Positions 1-10,734 of a stretch of DNA of 64,000 bases are shown piece by piece; position 1 is the first letter of the stretch; every line of letters starts with the position of its first letter. The DNA comes from Variovorax paradoxus (lineage in GTDB: Bacteria; Pseudomonadota; Gammaproteobacteria; Burkholderiales; Burkholderiaceae_C): NCBI RefSeq assembly GCF_029919115.1, contig NZ_CP123990.1, positions 2,728,001 through 2,792,000 on the forward strand. Reading direction: 5' to 3'. A program made the position numbers and the translations under genes. The notes beneath the pieces were generated by a model. That model worked only from the letters and a program-made list of their open reading frames with translations. It did no database searches and was not told the DNA's origin.

Positions 1-2
1 TC

Positions 3-935
3 GGCTGGCGCACCCGGCCGCACGAAGTCCACGAACTCCAGGCGGCAGCGGCCGTCGGGCAGATGGGCTTGGCCCAGATGTACGAGACCAAGCTGCGCGA
101 GAACGAAATGGGCAGTGCGCAGGTGCTGCTGACCCATGCCGACCTGGCCGACCGCGAGCGCTATCTCAATGCCCGTTCGACCCTTGTCACGCTGCTCAGG
201 CTCGGCGTGGTGCCGGTCATCAACGAGAACGACACCGTCGTCGTCGACGAGATCAAGTTCGGCGACAACGACACGCTCGGCGCACTGGTGGCCAACCTGG
301 TCGAGGCCGATGCGCTGGTCATCCTGACCGATCAAAAAGGGCTCTTCACTGCCGATCCACGCAAGGACCCGGACGCCAGCTTCGTGCACGAGGCGGCGGC
401 GGGCGATCCGGCGCTCGAAGCCATGGCGGGCGGCGCAGGCTCCAGCCTCGGCCGCGGCGGCATGATCACCAAGATCCTGGCGGCCAAGCGCGCCGCCGGC
501 TCTGGCGCCTCCACCGTGATTGCCTGGGGCCGCGAACCCGACGCCCTGTTGCGCCTTGCGCGTGGTGAACCCATCGGTACCCTGCTGGTTGCCCAGACCG
601 CCAAGCACCAGGCCCGCAAGCGCTGGATGGCCGATCACCTGCAGTTGCGCGGCGCCGTGACCGTCGATGCCGGTGCGGCGGCCAAGGTGCGCGCCGAAGG
701 CAAGAGCCTGCTGCCCATTGGCATGACGAGTGTCTCGGGCGAGTTTTCGCGCGGCGACGTGATTGCGGTTCGCGATACCGAAGGCCTGGAGCTGGCCCGC
801 GGCTTGGCCAACTATTCGAGCGTCGAGGCGCGCCTGCTGTGCCGCAAGCCCTCGTCTGAATTCGAGCGCTTGCTGGGCTACGTGGCAGAGCCGGAAATGG
901 TGCACCGCGACAACATGGTGCTGATGCCCAGCTGA
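3..935 (+). CDS. proB: Glutamate 5-kinase, 3' part (5' end outside window)
   Basis: Catalyses ATP-dependent phosphorylation of glutamate, the first step of proline synthesis, in the cytoplasm. The reading frame is open from the window edge, so the N-terminus lies outside; about 310 residues are visible. Recognisable amino-acid-kinase features are the INENDTV segment, the FGDND motif and the LTDQKGL segment. The C-terminal part, from about the HQARKRW stretch, matches the PUA domain found in many bacterial ProB proteins. The gene ends in TGA followed directly by a hairpin. Its upstream partner, often obgE in this group, is not visible. Identity is confident; only the start is missing. Confidence 0.95.
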   Translation, partial: GWRTRPHEVHELQAAAAVGQMGLAQMYETKLRENEMGSAQVLLTHADLADRERYLNARSTLVTLLRLGVVPVINENDTVVVDEIKFGDNDTLGALVANLVEADALVILTDQKGLFTADPRKDPDASFVHEAAAGDPALEAMAGGAGSSLGRGGMITKILAAKRAAGSGASTVIAWGREPDALLRLARGEPIGTLLVAQTAKHQARKRWMADHLQLRGAVTVDAGAAAKVRAEGKSLLPIGMTSVSGEFSRGDVIAVRDTEGLELARGLANYSSVEARLLCRKPSSEFERLLGYVAEPEMVHRDNMVLMPS

Positions 936-942
936 TCAAAAA

Positions 943-963
943 AACGGGGCCCAAGGCCCCGTT
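943..963. terminator. Bidirectional hairpin terminator between proB and the CNP1-like gene
   Basis: A 9-bp perfect stem (943-951 with 955-963) closes a 3-nt loop. An A-run lies on the left side, so the minus-strand transcript ends in a U-tract. This makes it a good intrinsic terminator for the rppH/CNP1 transcripts and a weaker one for proB. Confidence 0.75.
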
Positions 964-969
964 ACCGGT

Positions 970-1563
970 TTACTGGACTTCGCGAATCGGATTTCGCAGG
1001 TTCCGGACCATGTCCCCGACCGAATTGCGCGGCGCATTGCCGCGGCACAGCGCCTGGGTCGACAGCGCCCGGGCGTAGCGCGAGTTCAGGTTGTCTATGC
1101 GCTTCCACTCCGGCGTCTTGGTTTCCTGCCAGGTGCCGTTGTTGTAGCGGGCATAGCTCTTCAACTCCCCGGTCGAGCAGCGTACGCCTTCATAGAACGC
1201 GTTGGTGCCCCCGCCGTCGCGGTTCTGTGCCACCACCACGTAGCGCACGATGCCGTCCGGCGTGATTGCAATGGTGCTCGGGTCGACGCCGAATTTCAGC
1301 GTCATGTAGGGTGGCATCTCGATCGGCAGCAGACGGCTTTCGCTGAAAGCCGGCGGCGGAGGTACTGCGGTTTCGGCCCACTCGGTGTCCGACTCGGTTC
1401 GCTTGGGCGGCGGCGGCATGCCCGCCTGCGCCCAGTCGGGGTTGTCGGTGTCGTGAGCCCCTGATGCGCACCCCGCAAGCACGGCCACGCACAGGAGAAG
1501 CAGGGCGCGTTCAGCGTTGCGACGGAAGGAAAGGCGCTTTGTTGTTGGGAGAAGAAGGTTCAT
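970..1563 (-). CDS. CNP1-like family lipoprotein
   Basis: A 197-residue protein with a basic N-terminus, a hydrophobic stretch and a lipobox (VLAGC, Cys near residue 31), so it is predicted to be an exported lipoprotein. A proline-rich linker with repeated PPPP runs follows (about residues 50-72), then a globular C-terminal region with Cys residues. It resembles the CNP1-like family that commonly follows rppH in beta-proteobacteria; the function is unknown. Its ATG lies inside the 3' end of rppH (53-nt overlap), and no later in-frame ATG precedes the lipobox, so the overlap is probably real. It ends just before a terminator hairpin. Confidence 0.75.
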   Translation of the reverse strand: MNLLLPTTKRLSFRRNAERALLLLCVAVLAGCASGAHDTDNPDWAQAGMPPPPKRTESDTEWAETAVPPPPAFSESRLLPIEMPPYMTLKFGVDPSTIAITPDGIVRYVVVAQNRDGGGTNAFYEGVRCSTGELKSYARYNNGTWQETKTPEWKRIDNLNSRYARALSTQALCRGNAPRNSVGDMVRNLRNPIREVQ

Positions 1564-2179
1564 CGCTCACTGAAGGAATGTCGGGATGCGGATCGAAACT
1601 GCCGCCTGGCGGCAGGTCCAGGCCCGCGGGCGCGCCGCCGTCTGGCGTGTGGCGCTCGAACTCTCGGGCGCGCACATTGCTGCGCAGAAAACGGTTGCGG
1701 AAATCCTGCCGCGGCAGGTAGCGAGCGAGCTCGGTCAGTGCCATCTCGTAGACGCCGCGTTTGAATTCGACGACCACATCGAGCGGCACCCAGTAATCGT
1801 GCCATCGCCAGGCGTCGAACTCGGGGTGGTCGGTCGCGCGCAGGTTCAAGTCCCAGTCGTGACCGATCAATTGCAGCAAATACCAGATTTGCTTCTGGCC
1901 CTTGTAGTGGCCCCGTGCGTCACGGCGAATGAACCGATCCGGCACCTCGTAGCGCAACCAGTCACGGGTACGGGCCACGATGCGCACGTGCTCCGGATGG
2001 AGCCCGACTTCCTCGTGCAGTTCCCGGAACATGGCTTGTTCGGGACTTTCCCCGCGGTCTATGCCGCCTTGCGGAAACTGCCAGGAATGCGTGCGTATGC
2101 GTTTGCCCCAGAAAACCTGGTTTCTCTGGTTGAGCAGGATGATGCCGACGTTGGGCCTGAAGCCGTCCCGGTCGAGCAT
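1511..2179 (-). CDS. rppH: RNA pyrophosphohydrolase (Nudix)
   Basis: Removes pyrophosphate from the 5' end of mRNA, which opens transcripts to RNase E-dependent decay. The Nudix box is clear at about residues 38-60 ([10 protein letters not shown]...REL.EEVGL), with the metal-binding EExG core. The [16 protein letters not shown] stretch before it is typical of RppH. The ATG at 2179 gives [12 protein letters not shown], the usual RppH N-terminus; a TTG two codons upstream is less likely. At 222 residues the protein is longer than the enterobacterial form, with a low-complexity C-terminal tail common in Burkholderiales. It overlaps the downstream CNP1-like gene and diverges from proS. Confidence 0.93.
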   Translation of the reverse strand: MLDRDGFRPNVGIILLNQRNQVFWGKRIRTHSWQFPQGGIDRGESPEQAMFRELHEEVGLHPEHVRIVARTRDWLRYEVPDRFIRRDARGHYKGQKQIWYLLQLIGHDWDLNLRATDHPEFDAWRWHDYWVPLDVVVEFKRGVYEMALTELARYLPRQDFRNRFLRSNVRAREFERHTPDGGAPAGLDLPPGGSFDPHPDIPSVSDEPSSPNNKAPFLPSQR

Positions 2180-2215
2180 AATCAAACCCCAATTTTTGAA
2201 CTGAGTCGATTATGC
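2176..2215. repeat. Short inverted repeat at the rppH/proS divergence
   Basis: GCATAATC at 2176-2183 is mirrored by GATTATGC at 2208-2215, with a 24-nt AT-richer spacer. The left arm covers the rppH start codon. It could be an operator or chance; no regulator can be named. Confidence 0.25.
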
Positions 2216-2322
2216 ATGCCGGGTTGCGCTCGGCAAGCGGCCAGTTCGAGGCTCACGGGTTCCCGGAGGTCTCTTCCGGCGCCTGTTTTCCCTACGACTT
2301 TGAATCCACCAGCGCGATCCCG

Positions 2323-4068
2323 ATGAAAGCTTCCCGATTTTTTGTCTCCACCCTCAAGGAAGCGCCGGCCGACGCCGAAGTCGCGAGCCACCGGCTCATG
2401 ATGCGCGCCGGCATGATCAAGAAGCTCGGCACCGGCATCTATACCTACATGCCCATGGGCCTGCGCGTGATCCGCAAGGTCGAGGCCATCGTGCGCGAGG
2501 AAATGAACCGCGCCGGCGCGGTCGAGCTCACGATGCCCGTGGTGCAGCCGGCCGAGTTCTGGCAAGAGACCGGCCGCTTCGACAAGATGGGCCCCGAGCT
2601 GCTGCGCATCAAGGACCGGCACGACCGCGACTTCGTGGTCCAGCCGACCAGCGAAGAAGTGGTGACTGACATCGCGCGCCAGGAAATTCGCAGCTACAAG
2701 CAGCTGCCGAAGAATTTCTACCAGATCCAGACCAAGTTCCGGGACGAACGCCGTCCGCGCTTCGGCCTCATGCGTGGGCGCGAGTTCATCATGAAGGACG
2801 CCTACAGCTTCGACCGCGACCTGGACGCCGCCAAGGCCAGCTACCAGGTCATGGCCGATGCGTACCGCCGCATCTTCGACCGCTTCGGCCTGCGCTACCG
2901 TGCCGTGGCGGCCGACAGCGGCGCCATCGGCGGCGACCTGAGCGAAGAGTTCCAGGTGATTGCCGCGACCGGCGAAGACGCCATCGTCTATTGCCCCGAC
3001 AGCAATTACGCCGCCAACATGGAAAAGGCCGAGGCGCTGCCGCCGGCCGGCCCGCGCCCGGCCGCGGCCAAGGCGCTCGACAAAACGCCCACTCCCGGCA
3101 AGAGCACCTGTGCCGACGTCGCAGAGCTCCTCGGCGTGCCGCTCTCCACCACCGTCAAGTCGCTGGTGCTGGCAACCGACATCGCCGATGAGGCCGGCAA
3201 CCTGAAGGGTTCGCAAGTCTGGCTGCTGCTCTTGCGCGGCGACCACGACATGAATGAGATCAAGGTGAGCAAGGTGGCGGGCCTGGACAAGGGCTTCCGC
3301 TTCGCGACGCTGGCTGAAATCGACGAGCACTTCGGCTGCAAGCCCGGCTATCTCGGCCCCCTGAACCTCAAGAAGCCCGTCAAGCTCGTGGCAGACCGCG
3401 AAGTCGCCGTCATGGCCGACTGGATCACCGGCGCCAACGAAATCGACTTCCACATGACCGGCGTCAACTGGGGCCGCGACCTGCCCGAGCCCGAGCTGGT
3501 GGCCGACCTGCGCAACGTGGTGGCCGGCGACGCCTCGCCCGACGGCAAGGGCGTGCTCGCCATCGAGCGCGGCATCGAGGTCGGCCACGTCTTCGTGCTC
3601 GGCACCAAGTACAGCAAGGACATGAACGCCACGTACCTGGACGAAGGCGGCAAGCCGCAGTTTCTCGAGATGGGCTGCTATGGCATCGGCATCACGCGCC
3701 TGCCCGCTGCCGCCATCGAACAGAACCACGACGAGCGAGGCATCATCTGGCCGGACGCGCTGGCGCCCTTCACCGTGGTGGTCTGCCCGATCGGCATGGA
3801 CCGCAGCCCCGAGGTCAAGGTGGCCGCCGAGGCGCTCTACGAGCAGCTGCTCGCAGCCGGCGTCGATGTGCTGCTCGACGACCGCGGCGAGCGCCCGGGC
3901 GCGATGTTCGCCGACTGGGAGCTGATCGGCGTGCCACACCGCGTGGTCATTTCCGACCGCGGCCTGAAGGAAGGCCAGCTCGAATACCAGCATCGCCGCG
4001 ACACCGCGGCCACCAAGGTGCCGGCCGCCGGCATCGCCGAGTTCATCACCGGCAAGCTCGCGAAATGA
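2323..4068 (+). CDS. proS: Prolyl-tRNA synthetase, bacterial type with editing domain
   Basis: Charges tRNA-Pro with proline in the cytoplasm. The 581-residue length fits the bacterial form with an inserted editing domain (roughly residues 225-400). Class II motifs are visible: the [17 protein letters not shown] segment (motif 2 region), the ESGAIGG-like stretch [15 protein letters not shown], and the motif-3-like GCYGIGITR near residue 450. The ATG at 2323 gives [15 protein letters not shown], the normal start; an upstream in-frame ATG at 2212 would add an unconserved 37-residue leader. The stop overlaps the start of the next gene (ATGA), so the two are translationally coupled. Confidence 0.97.
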   Translation: MKASRFFVSTLKEAPADAEVASHRLMMRAGMIKKLGTGIYTYMPMGLRVIRKVEAIVREEMNRAGAVELTMPVVQPAEFWQETGRFDKMGPELLRIKDRHDRDFVVQPTSEEVVTDIARQEIRSYKQLPKNFYQIQTKFRDERRPRFGLMRGREFIMKDAYSFDRDLDAAKASYQVMADAYRRIFDRFGLRYRAVAADSGAIGGDLSEEFQVIAATGEDAIVYCPDSNYAANMEKAEALPPAGPRPAAAKALDKTPTPGKSTCADVAELLGVPLSTTVKSLVLATDIADEAGNLKGSQVWLLLLRGDHDMNEIKVSKVAGLDKGFRFATLAEIDEHFGCKPGYLGPLNLKKPVKLVADREVAVMADWITGANEIDFHMTGVNWGRDLPEPELVADLRNVVAGDASPDGKGVLAIERGIEVGHVFVLGTKYSKDMNATYLDEGGKPQFLEMGCYGIGITRLPAAAIEQNHDERGIIWPDALAPFTVVVCPIGMDRSPEVKVAAEALYEQLLAAGVDVLLDDRGERPGAMFADWELIGVPHRVVISDRGLKEGQLEYQHRRDTAATKVPAAGIAEFITGKLAK

Positions 4069-4721
4069 GCGTGGAGGGCGGCCTCTCGCGACGCCAGTGC
4101 CTGGGCGCCGGCGCGGCGGCGGGTGCCCTCGCGGCACTGTCGCTGCCGCAGGCCGCCCATGCCGGTGCGCAGATCGAAGAGCCGCTGATCGATTCGGTGC
4201 GCACTGCGCTGAGCTCGGCCATCCACAACAAGGCGCCGCCGGTTCCGGAGTTTCCAAGCACCGAGGCTCGCCTGAACTATTTGCGCTGGCTCGGCGAAAT
4301 GAGCGAGCGCCTCAAGAAAAAGATTGCCGACTGGCCCACGCGCAAGGAGTTCCTGCAGACCGTCTGGTACGAGAGCAAGCGCTCCGGCCTCGACGTGAGC
4401 CTGGTGCTGGGGCTCATCCAGGTCGAGAGCAACTTCCGCAAGTTCGCGGTGTCCAGCGCCGGTGCGCGAGGCTACATGCAGGTCATGCCGTTCTGGACCC
4501 GGGTGATCGGCGACAGCGATCCCGCCAAGCTGTTCCACATGCAGACCAACCTGCGCTTCGGCTGCGTCATCCTGCGCCACTACCTCGACCGCGAGCAGGG
4601 CGACCTGTACATGACGCTCGGCCGCTACAACGGCAGCCGCGGCAAGTCGCCGTACCCCAACGCCGTGTTTGCCAACCAGCGCCTCTGGACCTTCGTGGAG
4701 AAGGACCGCGCAGCCGCCTGA
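4065..4721 (+). CDS. Lytic transglycosylase, SLT domain
   Basis: Predicted to cleave peptidoglycan glycan strands in the periplasm. It has 218 residues. The N-terminus carries SRRQCLG followed by an alanine-rich hydrophobic stretch and an AHA cleavage site, which looks like a Tat-type signal peptide. The SLT core has the catalytic Glu in QVESNF (about E121), then GYMQVMP and the RYNGS segment near residue 187, the normal order for family-1 lytic transglycosylases. Its ATG overlaps the proS stop. It converges on the downstream membrane-protein gene with a 24-nt gap and no obvious terminator. Confidence 0.9.
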   Translation: MSVEGGLSRRQCLGAGAAAGALAALSLPQAAHAGAQIEEPLIDSVRTALSSAIHNKAPPVPEFPSTEARLNYLRWLGEMSERLKKKIADWPTRKEFLQTVWYESKRSGLDVSLVLGLIQVESNFRKFAVSSAGARGYMQVMPFWTRVIGDSDPAKLFHMQTNLRFGCVILRHYLDREQGDLYMTLGRYNGSRGKSPYPNAVFANQRLWTFVEKDRAAA

Positions 4722-4745
4722 TCGTGCGCGAAGACTGGGGGCGAG

Positions 4746-6029
4746 CTAAGTCCTTGTCACCATGACCTGGTCGATTCGGTAGCTGTCGACGTCCATCACC
4801 TCGAAGGTGTAGCCGCCCCAGCTCACGCTGTCGGTGCGCTTGGGCACGCGGCGCAGCATCACCATCAGGAAGCCGGCGAGCGTTTCGTATTCGTCCGAAT
4901 GCGGCAGCTCGTCGATGTGCAATGCGCGCTGCACATCCTGGATCGGCGTCACGCCGTCGATCAACCATGAGTTCTCGTCGCGCTTCACGATCTGCTCTTC
5001 GTCGGGCATCGACACCAGGTCGCCCATGACCGTGCTCATCACGTCGTTGAGCGTGATGACGCCCACCACCAGGCTGTACTCGTTGACGATGATCGCGAAG
5101 TCTTCATGCGCCTGCTGGAACTGCTCGAGCACTTCAGTGAGCGAAAGCCGGTCGGGAACGACCAGTGCCTTATGCAGCGGCAATCCCTTGTCGAAGGCGA
5201 GCGGCTGGCCGCTCAGCACGCGCTGGAACATGTCCTTTGCATCGACATACCCAAGCACGTGATCGATGTCGCCGTCGCACACCGGATAGGCAGAAAAAGG
5301 CTCGGCCACGATGCGCGCCCGCAGCACCGATTCGGGGTCGTCGTGCAGAAACCAGGCGATGTTGTCGCGCACCGTCATCACGCTGCTCACCAGGCGCGTG
5401 TCCAGCTCGAACACGTTGGCGATCACCTGTTGTTCGCGCACCGCGAGCACGCCCGCGCGCGCGCCGGCCTCGGTCATGGCCAGGATGTCGGCCGAGGTGA
5501 TCTTGTCGTCGCGCACGAGCGGCATGCCCAGCACCTTGAAGAGCATGTCGGTCGAACGGGTGAACAGCCACACCAGCGGCTTGAACGCCGTGATCAGCAG
5601 CAGCATCGGCCCGACCATGCGCACGGCGATGTTCTCCGGGTTGCTCATGCCGAGCCGCTTGGGGAACAGGTCGGCAAACACCAGGAACACCGCAATGACG
5701 ATCACGAACGAGCACAGGAAGGCCACATTCGCCGAGGCTTCCACACTCAGCCAGTTTTCGAAGAAGCGCGCAAAGTAGGGGCTGAGCGAGCCCTCACCCA
5801 CCACGCCGCCGAGAATGGCTACCGCGTTGAGGCCGATCTGCACCACCGTGAAGTAGTGGCCCGGTTGCTCCTGCACGCGCAGCACGCGCTCGGCCCGCGG
5901 GTCGCCGTCGTCGGCCATCTGGCGCAGGCGCAGGCGCCGCGAGGCGGCAAGGGTGATCTCGGCAAGTGAGAAGAATGCGCTCATCGCGATCAGCAAGACG
6001 ATGATGAGCAGGCTTTGGGTCAGGGTCAT
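4746..6029 (-). CDS. DUF21/CBS/CorC_HlyC-domain membrane protein (hemolysin family)
   Basis: A 427-residue inner-membrane protein. Its layout is an N-terminal DUF21 (CNNM-like) transmembrane domain to about residue 190 with four hydrophobic segments, a pair of CBS motifs (about 210-335, including SVMTVRDNIAW), and a C-terminal CorC_HlyC domain. The family is linked to magnesium or cobalt efflux in several bacteria; the historical name hemolysin is not a functional claim. The start at 6029 gives MTLTQSLLIIVLLI, placing the first membrane segment at the N-terminus; longer in-frame extensions are unconserved-looking Arg/Gly-rich sequence. Confidence 0.85.
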   Translation of the reverse strand: MTLTQSLLIIVLLIAMSAFFSLAEITLAASRRLRLRQMADDGDPRAERVLRVQEQPGHYFTVVQIGLNAVAILGGVVGEGSLSPYFARFFENWLSVEASANVAFLCSFVIVIAVFLVFADLFPKRLGMSNPENIAVRMVGPMLLLITAFKPLVWLFTRSTDMLFKVLGMPLVRDDKITSADILAMTEAGARAGVLAVREQQVIANVFELDTRLVSSVMTVRDNIAWFLHDDPESVLRARIVAEPFSAYPVCDGDIDHVLGYVDAKDMFQRVLSGQPLAFDKGLPLHKALVVPDRLSLTEVLEQFQQAHEDFAIIVNEYSLVVGVITLNDVMSTVMGDLVSMPDEEQIVKRDENSWLIDGVTPIQDVQRALHIDELPHSDEYETLAGFLMVMLRRVPKRTDSVSWGGYTFEVMDVDSYRIDQVMVTRT

Positions 6030-6118
6030 GATGGCACTTCGAAGAGTGCCATGGTGCCATGACATGGCGCCCATTCCGTCGACTGCCGCTGAACCGGGCT
6101 TGCCCGGCTGCCGTAAAG

Positions 6119-6622
6119 CTAGACGCCGCCGTGCGGGTGGGTCGGATCGACCCAGAGCACCGATTCCGGTTTTTCCACCGGCTCGATGTCCAGGTTGACG
6201 GCCACCGCTTCGCCGTCGCTGCGGCACAGCACGCACTCGAGCGGCTCGGTCGCGCTGGCGTTGATTTCCTGGTGCGGCACGTAGGGCGGCACGTAGATGA
6301 AATCGCCCGGTCCCGCTTCGGCCGTGAACTCGAGCTTTTCACCCCAGCGCATGCGCGCGCGGCCACGCACGACGTAGATCACCGATTCGAGGTGCCCGTG
6401 GTGATGGGCACCTGTCTTGGCGTCGGCATGGATGGTGACGGTGCCCGCCCACAACTTTTGCGCACCGACACGGGCAAAGTTGATGGCTGCCGCCCGGTTC
6501 ATGCCGGGCGTCTGCGCCGTGTTGACATCGAGCTGGTTGGCCGCGACCACGCGCACGCCATCGTGCTTCCAGGCCGGAGCAGCCTCGCCGTCGTGCGAGT
6601 GGCCGTCGCGATCGTGGCTCAT
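6119..6622 (-). CDS. Cupin-domain protein
   Basis: A 167-residue soluble protein with one cupin barrel. The two cupin motifs are visible: HHHGHLESVIYVVRG (about residues 73-87, metal-binding His and Glu) and GDFIYVPPYVPHQE (about 106-119, third His). The N-terminus is His/Asp-rich. The family binds a divalent metal, but the substrate cannot be inferred. It lies 19 nt after grxD on the same strand, so co-transcription with grxD is likely. Confidence 0.8.
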   Translation of the reverse strand: MSHDRDGHSHDGEAAPAWKHDGVRVVAANQLDVNTAQTPGMNRAAAINFARVGAQKLWAGTVTIHADAKTGAHHHGHLESVIYVVRGRARMRWGEKLEFTAEAGPGDFIYVPPYVPHQEINASATEPLECVLCRSDGEAVAVNLDIEPVEKPESVLWVDPTHPHGGV

Positions 6623-6641
6623 GGCGGGCCTGAAGGAAGAA

Positions 6642-6971
6642 TCAGGCGGGGTTGCTGCCGCCCAGCACTTGCTGCAGTTCGCCCGATTCGTACATCTCCA
6701 TCATGATGTCCGAGCCGCCCACGAATTCGCCCTTCACGTAGAGCTGGGGAATCGTCGGCCAGTTGCTGTATTCCTTGATGCCCTGGCGGATGCCGTCGTC
6801 CTCGAGCACGTTGACGGTCTTGAGCGTCTTGGTGTCGACGCCGACGGCCTTGAGGATCTGGATTGCACGGCCCGAAAAGCCGCACATCGGAAAGCTCGCG
6901 TTGCCCTTCATGAAGAGCACGAGGTCGTTGGTCTTGACGAGGTCGTCGATGCGTTGTTGAGCGTCGGACAT
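6642..6971 (-). CDS. grxD: Monothiol glutaredoxin
   Basis: A small cytoplasmic Grx4-type protein that carries or transfers [2Fe-2S] clusters. The 109 residues contain the monothiol CGFS motif at about C30-S33, preceded by KGN.SFPMCGFS, and the TIPQLY segment with the cis-proline near residue 74. Length and layout match the family. It heads a short minus-strand run with the cupin gene and follows prmC by about 31 nt. Confidence 0.95.
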   Translation of the reverse strand: MSDAQQRIDDLVKTNDLVLFMKGNASFPMCGFSGRAIQILKAVGVDTKTLKTVNVLEDDGIRQGIKEYSNWPTIPQLYVKGEFVGGSDIMMEMYESGELQQVLGGSNPA

Positions 6972-7002
6972 GGGGACTCCTGAAAAAGTGGGCTTGAGGG
7001 GA

Positions 7003-7857
7003 TTATTTCACCGGGCGCCAGATTCCGCCGGAACAGCGCGCGATGCCGGCAAGGTCATCGCGGCTTTGGACTTCCGCGAAACCGCGTGCTCCCAGCAACT
7101 GGCGCACGGCCGCTGCCTGGTCGTGGCCGTGTTCCAGCAGCAGCCAACCGCCCTCGGCAAGGTGCGACGGGGCGTTCTGCACGATCTGGCGGATGTCGTC
7201 GAGCCCGTCGACCCCCGCCACCAGCGCGGCCAGAGGCTCGTGCCCGAGCGCGGGCAGATGCGGATCGCCGACCGCGATGTAAGGCGGGTTGCTTGCAATG
7301 ACTGCGTAGCCGCCGGCCGCACCTTCCAGCCAATGGGCCTGGCTGAAACGTACCGCAAGTCCAAGGCGCTCGGCATTGGCCCGGGCAACGGCCAGCGCAT
7401 CGGCGCTGGCATCGACAGCGTCGACCTGCGCATCCGGCCGCGCGTGCTGCAGCGCCAGCGCGATGGCACCGCTGCCGGTGCCCAGGTCGAGCACGCGCGG
7501 AGCCTCGCGGCCGTCGAGGCACTCCAGGGCCCAGTCGACCAGTGTTTCGGTGTCGGGGCGTGGCACCAGCACCCGCGCGTCCACCTGCAGGGCAAGACCG
7601 TGAAACTCTTTTTCGCCGAGCAGGTAGGCCACCGGCTCGCCCGCCAGCCGGCGCGACAGCCGTTCCGCGAGCGCGGACCACGCCGCATCGGACATGGCAT
7701 CGGTGTCATGCGCCAGCAGCCATGCGCGGTCGTGCGCCGCGCGGCCCAGCGTGTGCAGCAGCAGCAACTGCGCGTCGAGCCTGTCCACGCCCAGCGCCAC
7801 CGCCGCAGCCAGCGCCTGCGCCACGGTGGTCGGCGTGGTGGCAGCCGTCATCGTCAC
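7003..7857 (-). CDS. prmC: Release-factor glutamine N5-methyltransferase
   Basis: Methylates the Gln of the GGQ motif in release factors RF1 and RF2, using SAM. The SAM-binding motif DLGTGSG is at residues 124-130 and the catalytic NPPY at 190-193, the hallmark of this family. The GTG start at 7857 overlaps the prfA stop as GTGA, which argues for coupling; an ATG two codons later is possible. Its position directly after prfA, its substrate gene, is the conserved arrangement. Confidence 0.95.
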   Translation of the reverse strand: MTMTAATTPTTVAQALAAAVALGVDRLDAQLLLLHTLGRAAHDRAWLLAHDTDAMSDAAWSALAERLSRRLAGEPVAYLLGEKEFHGLALQVDARVLVPRPDTETLVDWALECLDGREAPRVLDLGTGSGAIALALQHARPDAQVDAVDASADALAVARANAERLGLAVRFSQAHWLEGAAGGYAVIASNPPYIAVGDPHLPALGHEPLAALVAGVDGLDDIRQIVQNAPSHLAEGGWLLLEHGHDQAAAVRQLLGARGFAEVQSRDDLAGIARCSGGIWRPVK

Positions 7858-8942
7858 GCCGGCAGGCTCGATTCGAGCTCGGCCAATTGCTCGGCCTCGC
7901 GCGCAGCGCGCAGGGCATCCAGCACGTCTCCGAGGTCGCCCTCCATGATGGCCAGCAGCTTGTAGAGCGTGAGGTTGATGCGGTGATCGGTCAGCCGGCC
8001 CTGCGGAAAGTTGTAGGTGCGAATGCGGTCCGAGCGGTCGCCGCTCCCGATAAGGCCCTTGCGCATGGCGGCGTCCTTGGCGGCGCGCTCGCTGCGCTCC
8101 TTCTCCTGGATGCGCGCGGAGAGCACCTGCAGCGCCTTCGCCTTGTTGCGGTGCTGGCTGCGGTCATCCTGGCATTCGGCCACGATGCCGGTCGGAATGT
8201 GCGTGATGCGCACGGCCGAGTCGGTCTTGTTGATGTGCTGGCCGCCGGCGCCGCTCGCGCGGTAGGTGTCGATGCGCAGGTCGGCCGGGTTGATCTGCAC
8301 CGCCACCGTTTCGTCGGGCTCGGCCAGCACGGCCACCGTGCAGGCGCTGGTGTGGATGCGGCCCTGGGTTTCGGTGGCCGGCACGCGCTGCACGCGATGG
8401 CCGCCCGACTCGAACCGAAGGTGCCCGAACACGTCATTGCCGACGATGCGGATCACCACTTCCTTGTAGCCGCCGAGCTCGCTTTCGCTTTCGCTCACCA
8501 CTTCGCAGCGCCAGCCGGCGCGCTCGCAATAGCGCGTGTACATGCGCAGCAGGTCGCCCGCGAACAGGGCCGATTCGTCGCCACCCGTGCCCGCGCGAAT
8601 TTCGAGGAACGCGTTGCGCGCGTCGTCCGGGTCTTTTGGCAGCAGCAGGCGCTGCAGCTCTTCCTCGAGCTGGACCAGCTCGGCCTCGGCACCGGCGATT
8701 TCTTCTTGCGCCATCTCGGCCATGTCCCGGTCGCCGAGCATTTCGCGCGCGCCGGCAATGTCGGCTTCGCGCTGCTTGTAGCGTTCGAAGCGGCCCGCGA
8801 TCTGCGTGATTTCGGCATGCTCGCGCGAGATGGTGCGGTACTGCGCCATGTCGCTCATGATGTCTTCGCGCGACAGCAGAAAGTCGAGTTCGCCGAGGCG
8901 CTGCGCGTAGCGCTCGAGTTGGTGGCGCAGAAAAGGTTTCAC
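7854..8942 (-). CDS. prfA: Peptide chain release factor 1
   Basis: Terminates translation at UAA and UAG. The 362-residue length matches the family if translation begins at the GTG at 8942 ([16 protein letters not shown]); the frame stays open upstream, but that sequence overlaps the hemA end and is not RF1-like. The GAGGQ catalytic motif lies near residue 230, and the codon-recognition PxT-type region is [10 protein letters not shown] (about residues 183-200). It sits between hemA and prmC, a classic order. Confidence 0.96.
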   Translation of the reverse strand: MKPFLRHQLERYAQRLGELDFLLSREDIMSDMAQYRTISREHAEITQIAGRFERYKQREADIAGAREMLGDRDMAEMAQEEIAGAEAELVQLEEELQRLLLPKDPDDARNAFLEIRAGTGGDESALFAGDLLRMYTRYCERAGWRCEVVSESESELGGYKEVVIRIVGNDVFGHLRFESGGHRVQRVPATETQGRIHTSACTVAVLAEPDETVAVQINPADLRIDTYRASGAGGQHINKTDSAVRITHIPTGIVAECQDDRSQHRNKAKALQVLSARIQEKERSERAAKDAAMRKGLIGSGDRSDRIRTYNFPQGRLTDHRINLTLYKLLAIMEGDLGDVLDALRAAREAEQLAELESSLPA

Positions 8943-9042
8943 GTCGAAAAATGCCGAGGAAGAATAGGGGAGTGCGGCTCGCGGCGGCAAGGCGCAGGAT
9001 GGCCGCGGCAACAACGGGCCGGGCCGGCGGCGGCAAGCGTCG

Positions 9043-10314
9043 CTAACGCTCTTTGCGCAGGAAGAGCCGCGAAATCGTCTGGGCCGTCTGCTCGCGCGAA
9101 GCCGCGTCGCCCGCATGCAGTTCGGCCAGCGCGCCGTGCAGCATCTTCTGCGTGAGCCCGCGCGACATGGCTTCGAGCACCGCATCGACCGATTCGCCCT
9201 TGGCCAGCAGCTTGCGGGCGCGGGCCATTTCGGCCGCCCGCCATTCATCGGTCTGGGCGTTGAGCTGCTGGATGAGCGGCACCGTGCCGCGCTGGCCGAG
9301 CCAGTGCATGAAGCTCTGCACACCTGCGTCGATGATCACTTCGGCTTGCGCCACCGCGGCCTGCCGGTTGGCCTGGCCTTGCTGCACCACCTGCGCGAGA
9401 TCGTCCACGGTGTAGAGATAGATGTCTTCGAGCGCTTTCACCTCGGGCTCGATGTCGCGCGGCACCGCCAGGTCGACCATGAACATCGGGCGGTGCTTGC
9501 GCGCCTTGAGCGCGCGTTCCACCGCGCCCAGGCCGATGATCGGCAGGGTGCTGGCGGTGCAGCTCACCACAATGTCGAATTCTGCGAGCCGGCTCGGCAG
9601 GTCGGCCAGCCGCATGGCTTCTCCGCCAAAGCGCGAGGCCAGCTTTTCGCCGCGCTCGAGCGTGCGGTTGGCAATGGCAATCGTTTTCGGGTCCTTGGCC
9701 GCGAAGTGCGTGGCGGCCAGGTCGATCATTTCGCCCGCGCCTACAAACAGCACGCGCGTCTGGTGCAGGTCCTCGAAGAGCTGGCCGGCCAGCCGGACCG
9801 CGGCGGCCGCCATGCTGATGGAATGCGCGCCGATCTCGGTGGCGGTACGCACTTCTTTGGCAACCGCGAAAGACCGCTGGAACAGCTGGTTGAGCGTGCT
9901 GCCGAGCGCGCCGGCGGTTTCGGCGGCGCGCACGGCGTCTTTCATCTGCCCGAGGATCTGGGCTTCGCCGAGCACCATGGAGTCGAGCCCGCTGGCCACC
10001 CGGAAGGCATGGCGCGCAGCCTCGTCGTCGTGCAGCGTGTAGGAGTGCGAGCGCAGCAGCGCCGGTGCCACGCCACCGTTTTCGGCCAGCCAGCCAAGCG
10101 TATGGTCGAGCGCGGCGTGTTCGGCGGCGCAATAGATCTCGGTGCGGTTGCAGGTCGAGATGATGGCGGCCTCGACCTGTGGATGCCGGCCGGAGGCGAA
10201 CGAACTGCGCAAACTCTGCAGCGTGGGTGCCAGCTGATCGAGCGCGAACGCAAAACGACCGCGCAGATCGAGCGGCGCGGTCGTGTGGTTCAACCCAAGG
10301 GTCCAGACTGACAT
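9043..10314 (-). CDS. hemA: Glutamyl-tRNA reductase
   Basis: Reduces glutamyl-tRNA to glutamate-1-semialdehyde, the first committed step of C5-pathway tetrapyrrole synthesis. It has 423 residues. STCNRTEIY contains the catalytic Cys at about C55. [15 protein letters not shown] (about 110-124) and a nucleotide-binding FVGAGEM segment (about 190) are typical. It is the first gene of the hemA-prfA-prmC run and has a 100-nt gap to prfA. Confidence 0.97.
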   Translation of the reverse strand: MSVWTLGLNHTTAPLDLRGRFAFALDQLAPTLQSLRSSFASGRHPQVEAAIISTCNRTEIYCAAEHAALDHTLGWLAENGGVAPALLRSHSYTLHDDEAARHAFRVASGLDSMVLGEAQILGQMKDAVRAAETAGALGSTLNQLFQRSFAVAKEVRTATEIGAHSISMAAAAVRLAGQLFEDLHQTRVLFVGAGEMIDLAATHFAAKDPKTIAIANRTLERGEKLASRFGGEAMRLADLPSRLAEFDIVVSCTASTLPIIGLGAVERALKARKHRPMFMVDLAVPRDIEPEVKALEDIYLYTVDDLAQVVQQGQANRQAAVAQAEVIIDAGVQSFMHWLGQRGTVPLIQQLNAQTDEWRAAEMARARKLLAKGESVDAVLEAMSRGLTQKMLHGALAELHAGDAASREQTAQTISRLFLRKER

Positions 10315-10458
10315 ATCTCCTGATTATAAAATCAGCACGAGCTGCGCGGCTGCCAAGGGGTTTGCCGCATACCCAGCAACACGAAGAAGGGCGCCCCAGG
10401 CGCCCTTGCTTTATCTGGCGCTTCCCGCCTTGCCCAACCCCTTCTCCTGGCGCCTTCC

Positions 10459-10734
10459 ATGTCCCTGCTGGCTCTACTCAACCATCTGCTCAACTTTGTG
10501 GCGCCTGCCTTGGCCGTCGGTTTCATGTGCGCGCTGGCGGGCCGGGTCTTTGGCCGCCGGGCGGGTGCGCCGGCCTGGTGGATCCAGGGGGCAGTCAACT
10601 TCGGCGTGGGCACGTTGGTGCTCCTGGCCGGGCTGGTCTTTTCTGGTCGTGATGGCGCGATGATCACCTACGCAGCGCTTGTGCTGGCCTGCGCTACAAG
10701 CCAATGGACGGTGTCGAAAAGTTGGCAGAAATAG
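10459..10734 (+). CDS. Small predicted membrane protein, unknown function
   Basis: A 91-residue protein with about three hydrophobic segments (roughly residues 13-30, 45-62 and 66-82), so probably an inner-membrane protein. No family is recognised. It is transcribed away from hemA, whose start lies 144 nt upstream, and toward the Crp-like gene. The codon use looks like its neighbours. The reading frame could be real or spurious; the coherent hydrophobic pattern favours real. Confidence 0.6.
   Translation: MSLLALLNHLLNFVAPALAVGFMCALAGRVFGRRAGAPAWWIQGAVNFGVGTLVLLAGLVFSGRDGAMITYAALVLACATSQWTVSKSWQK

Noticed and set aside
2182..4257. Very long open frame on the minus strand opposite proS
   Set aside because: It mirrors proS codons in a GC-rich genome and shows no domain; proS is certain.
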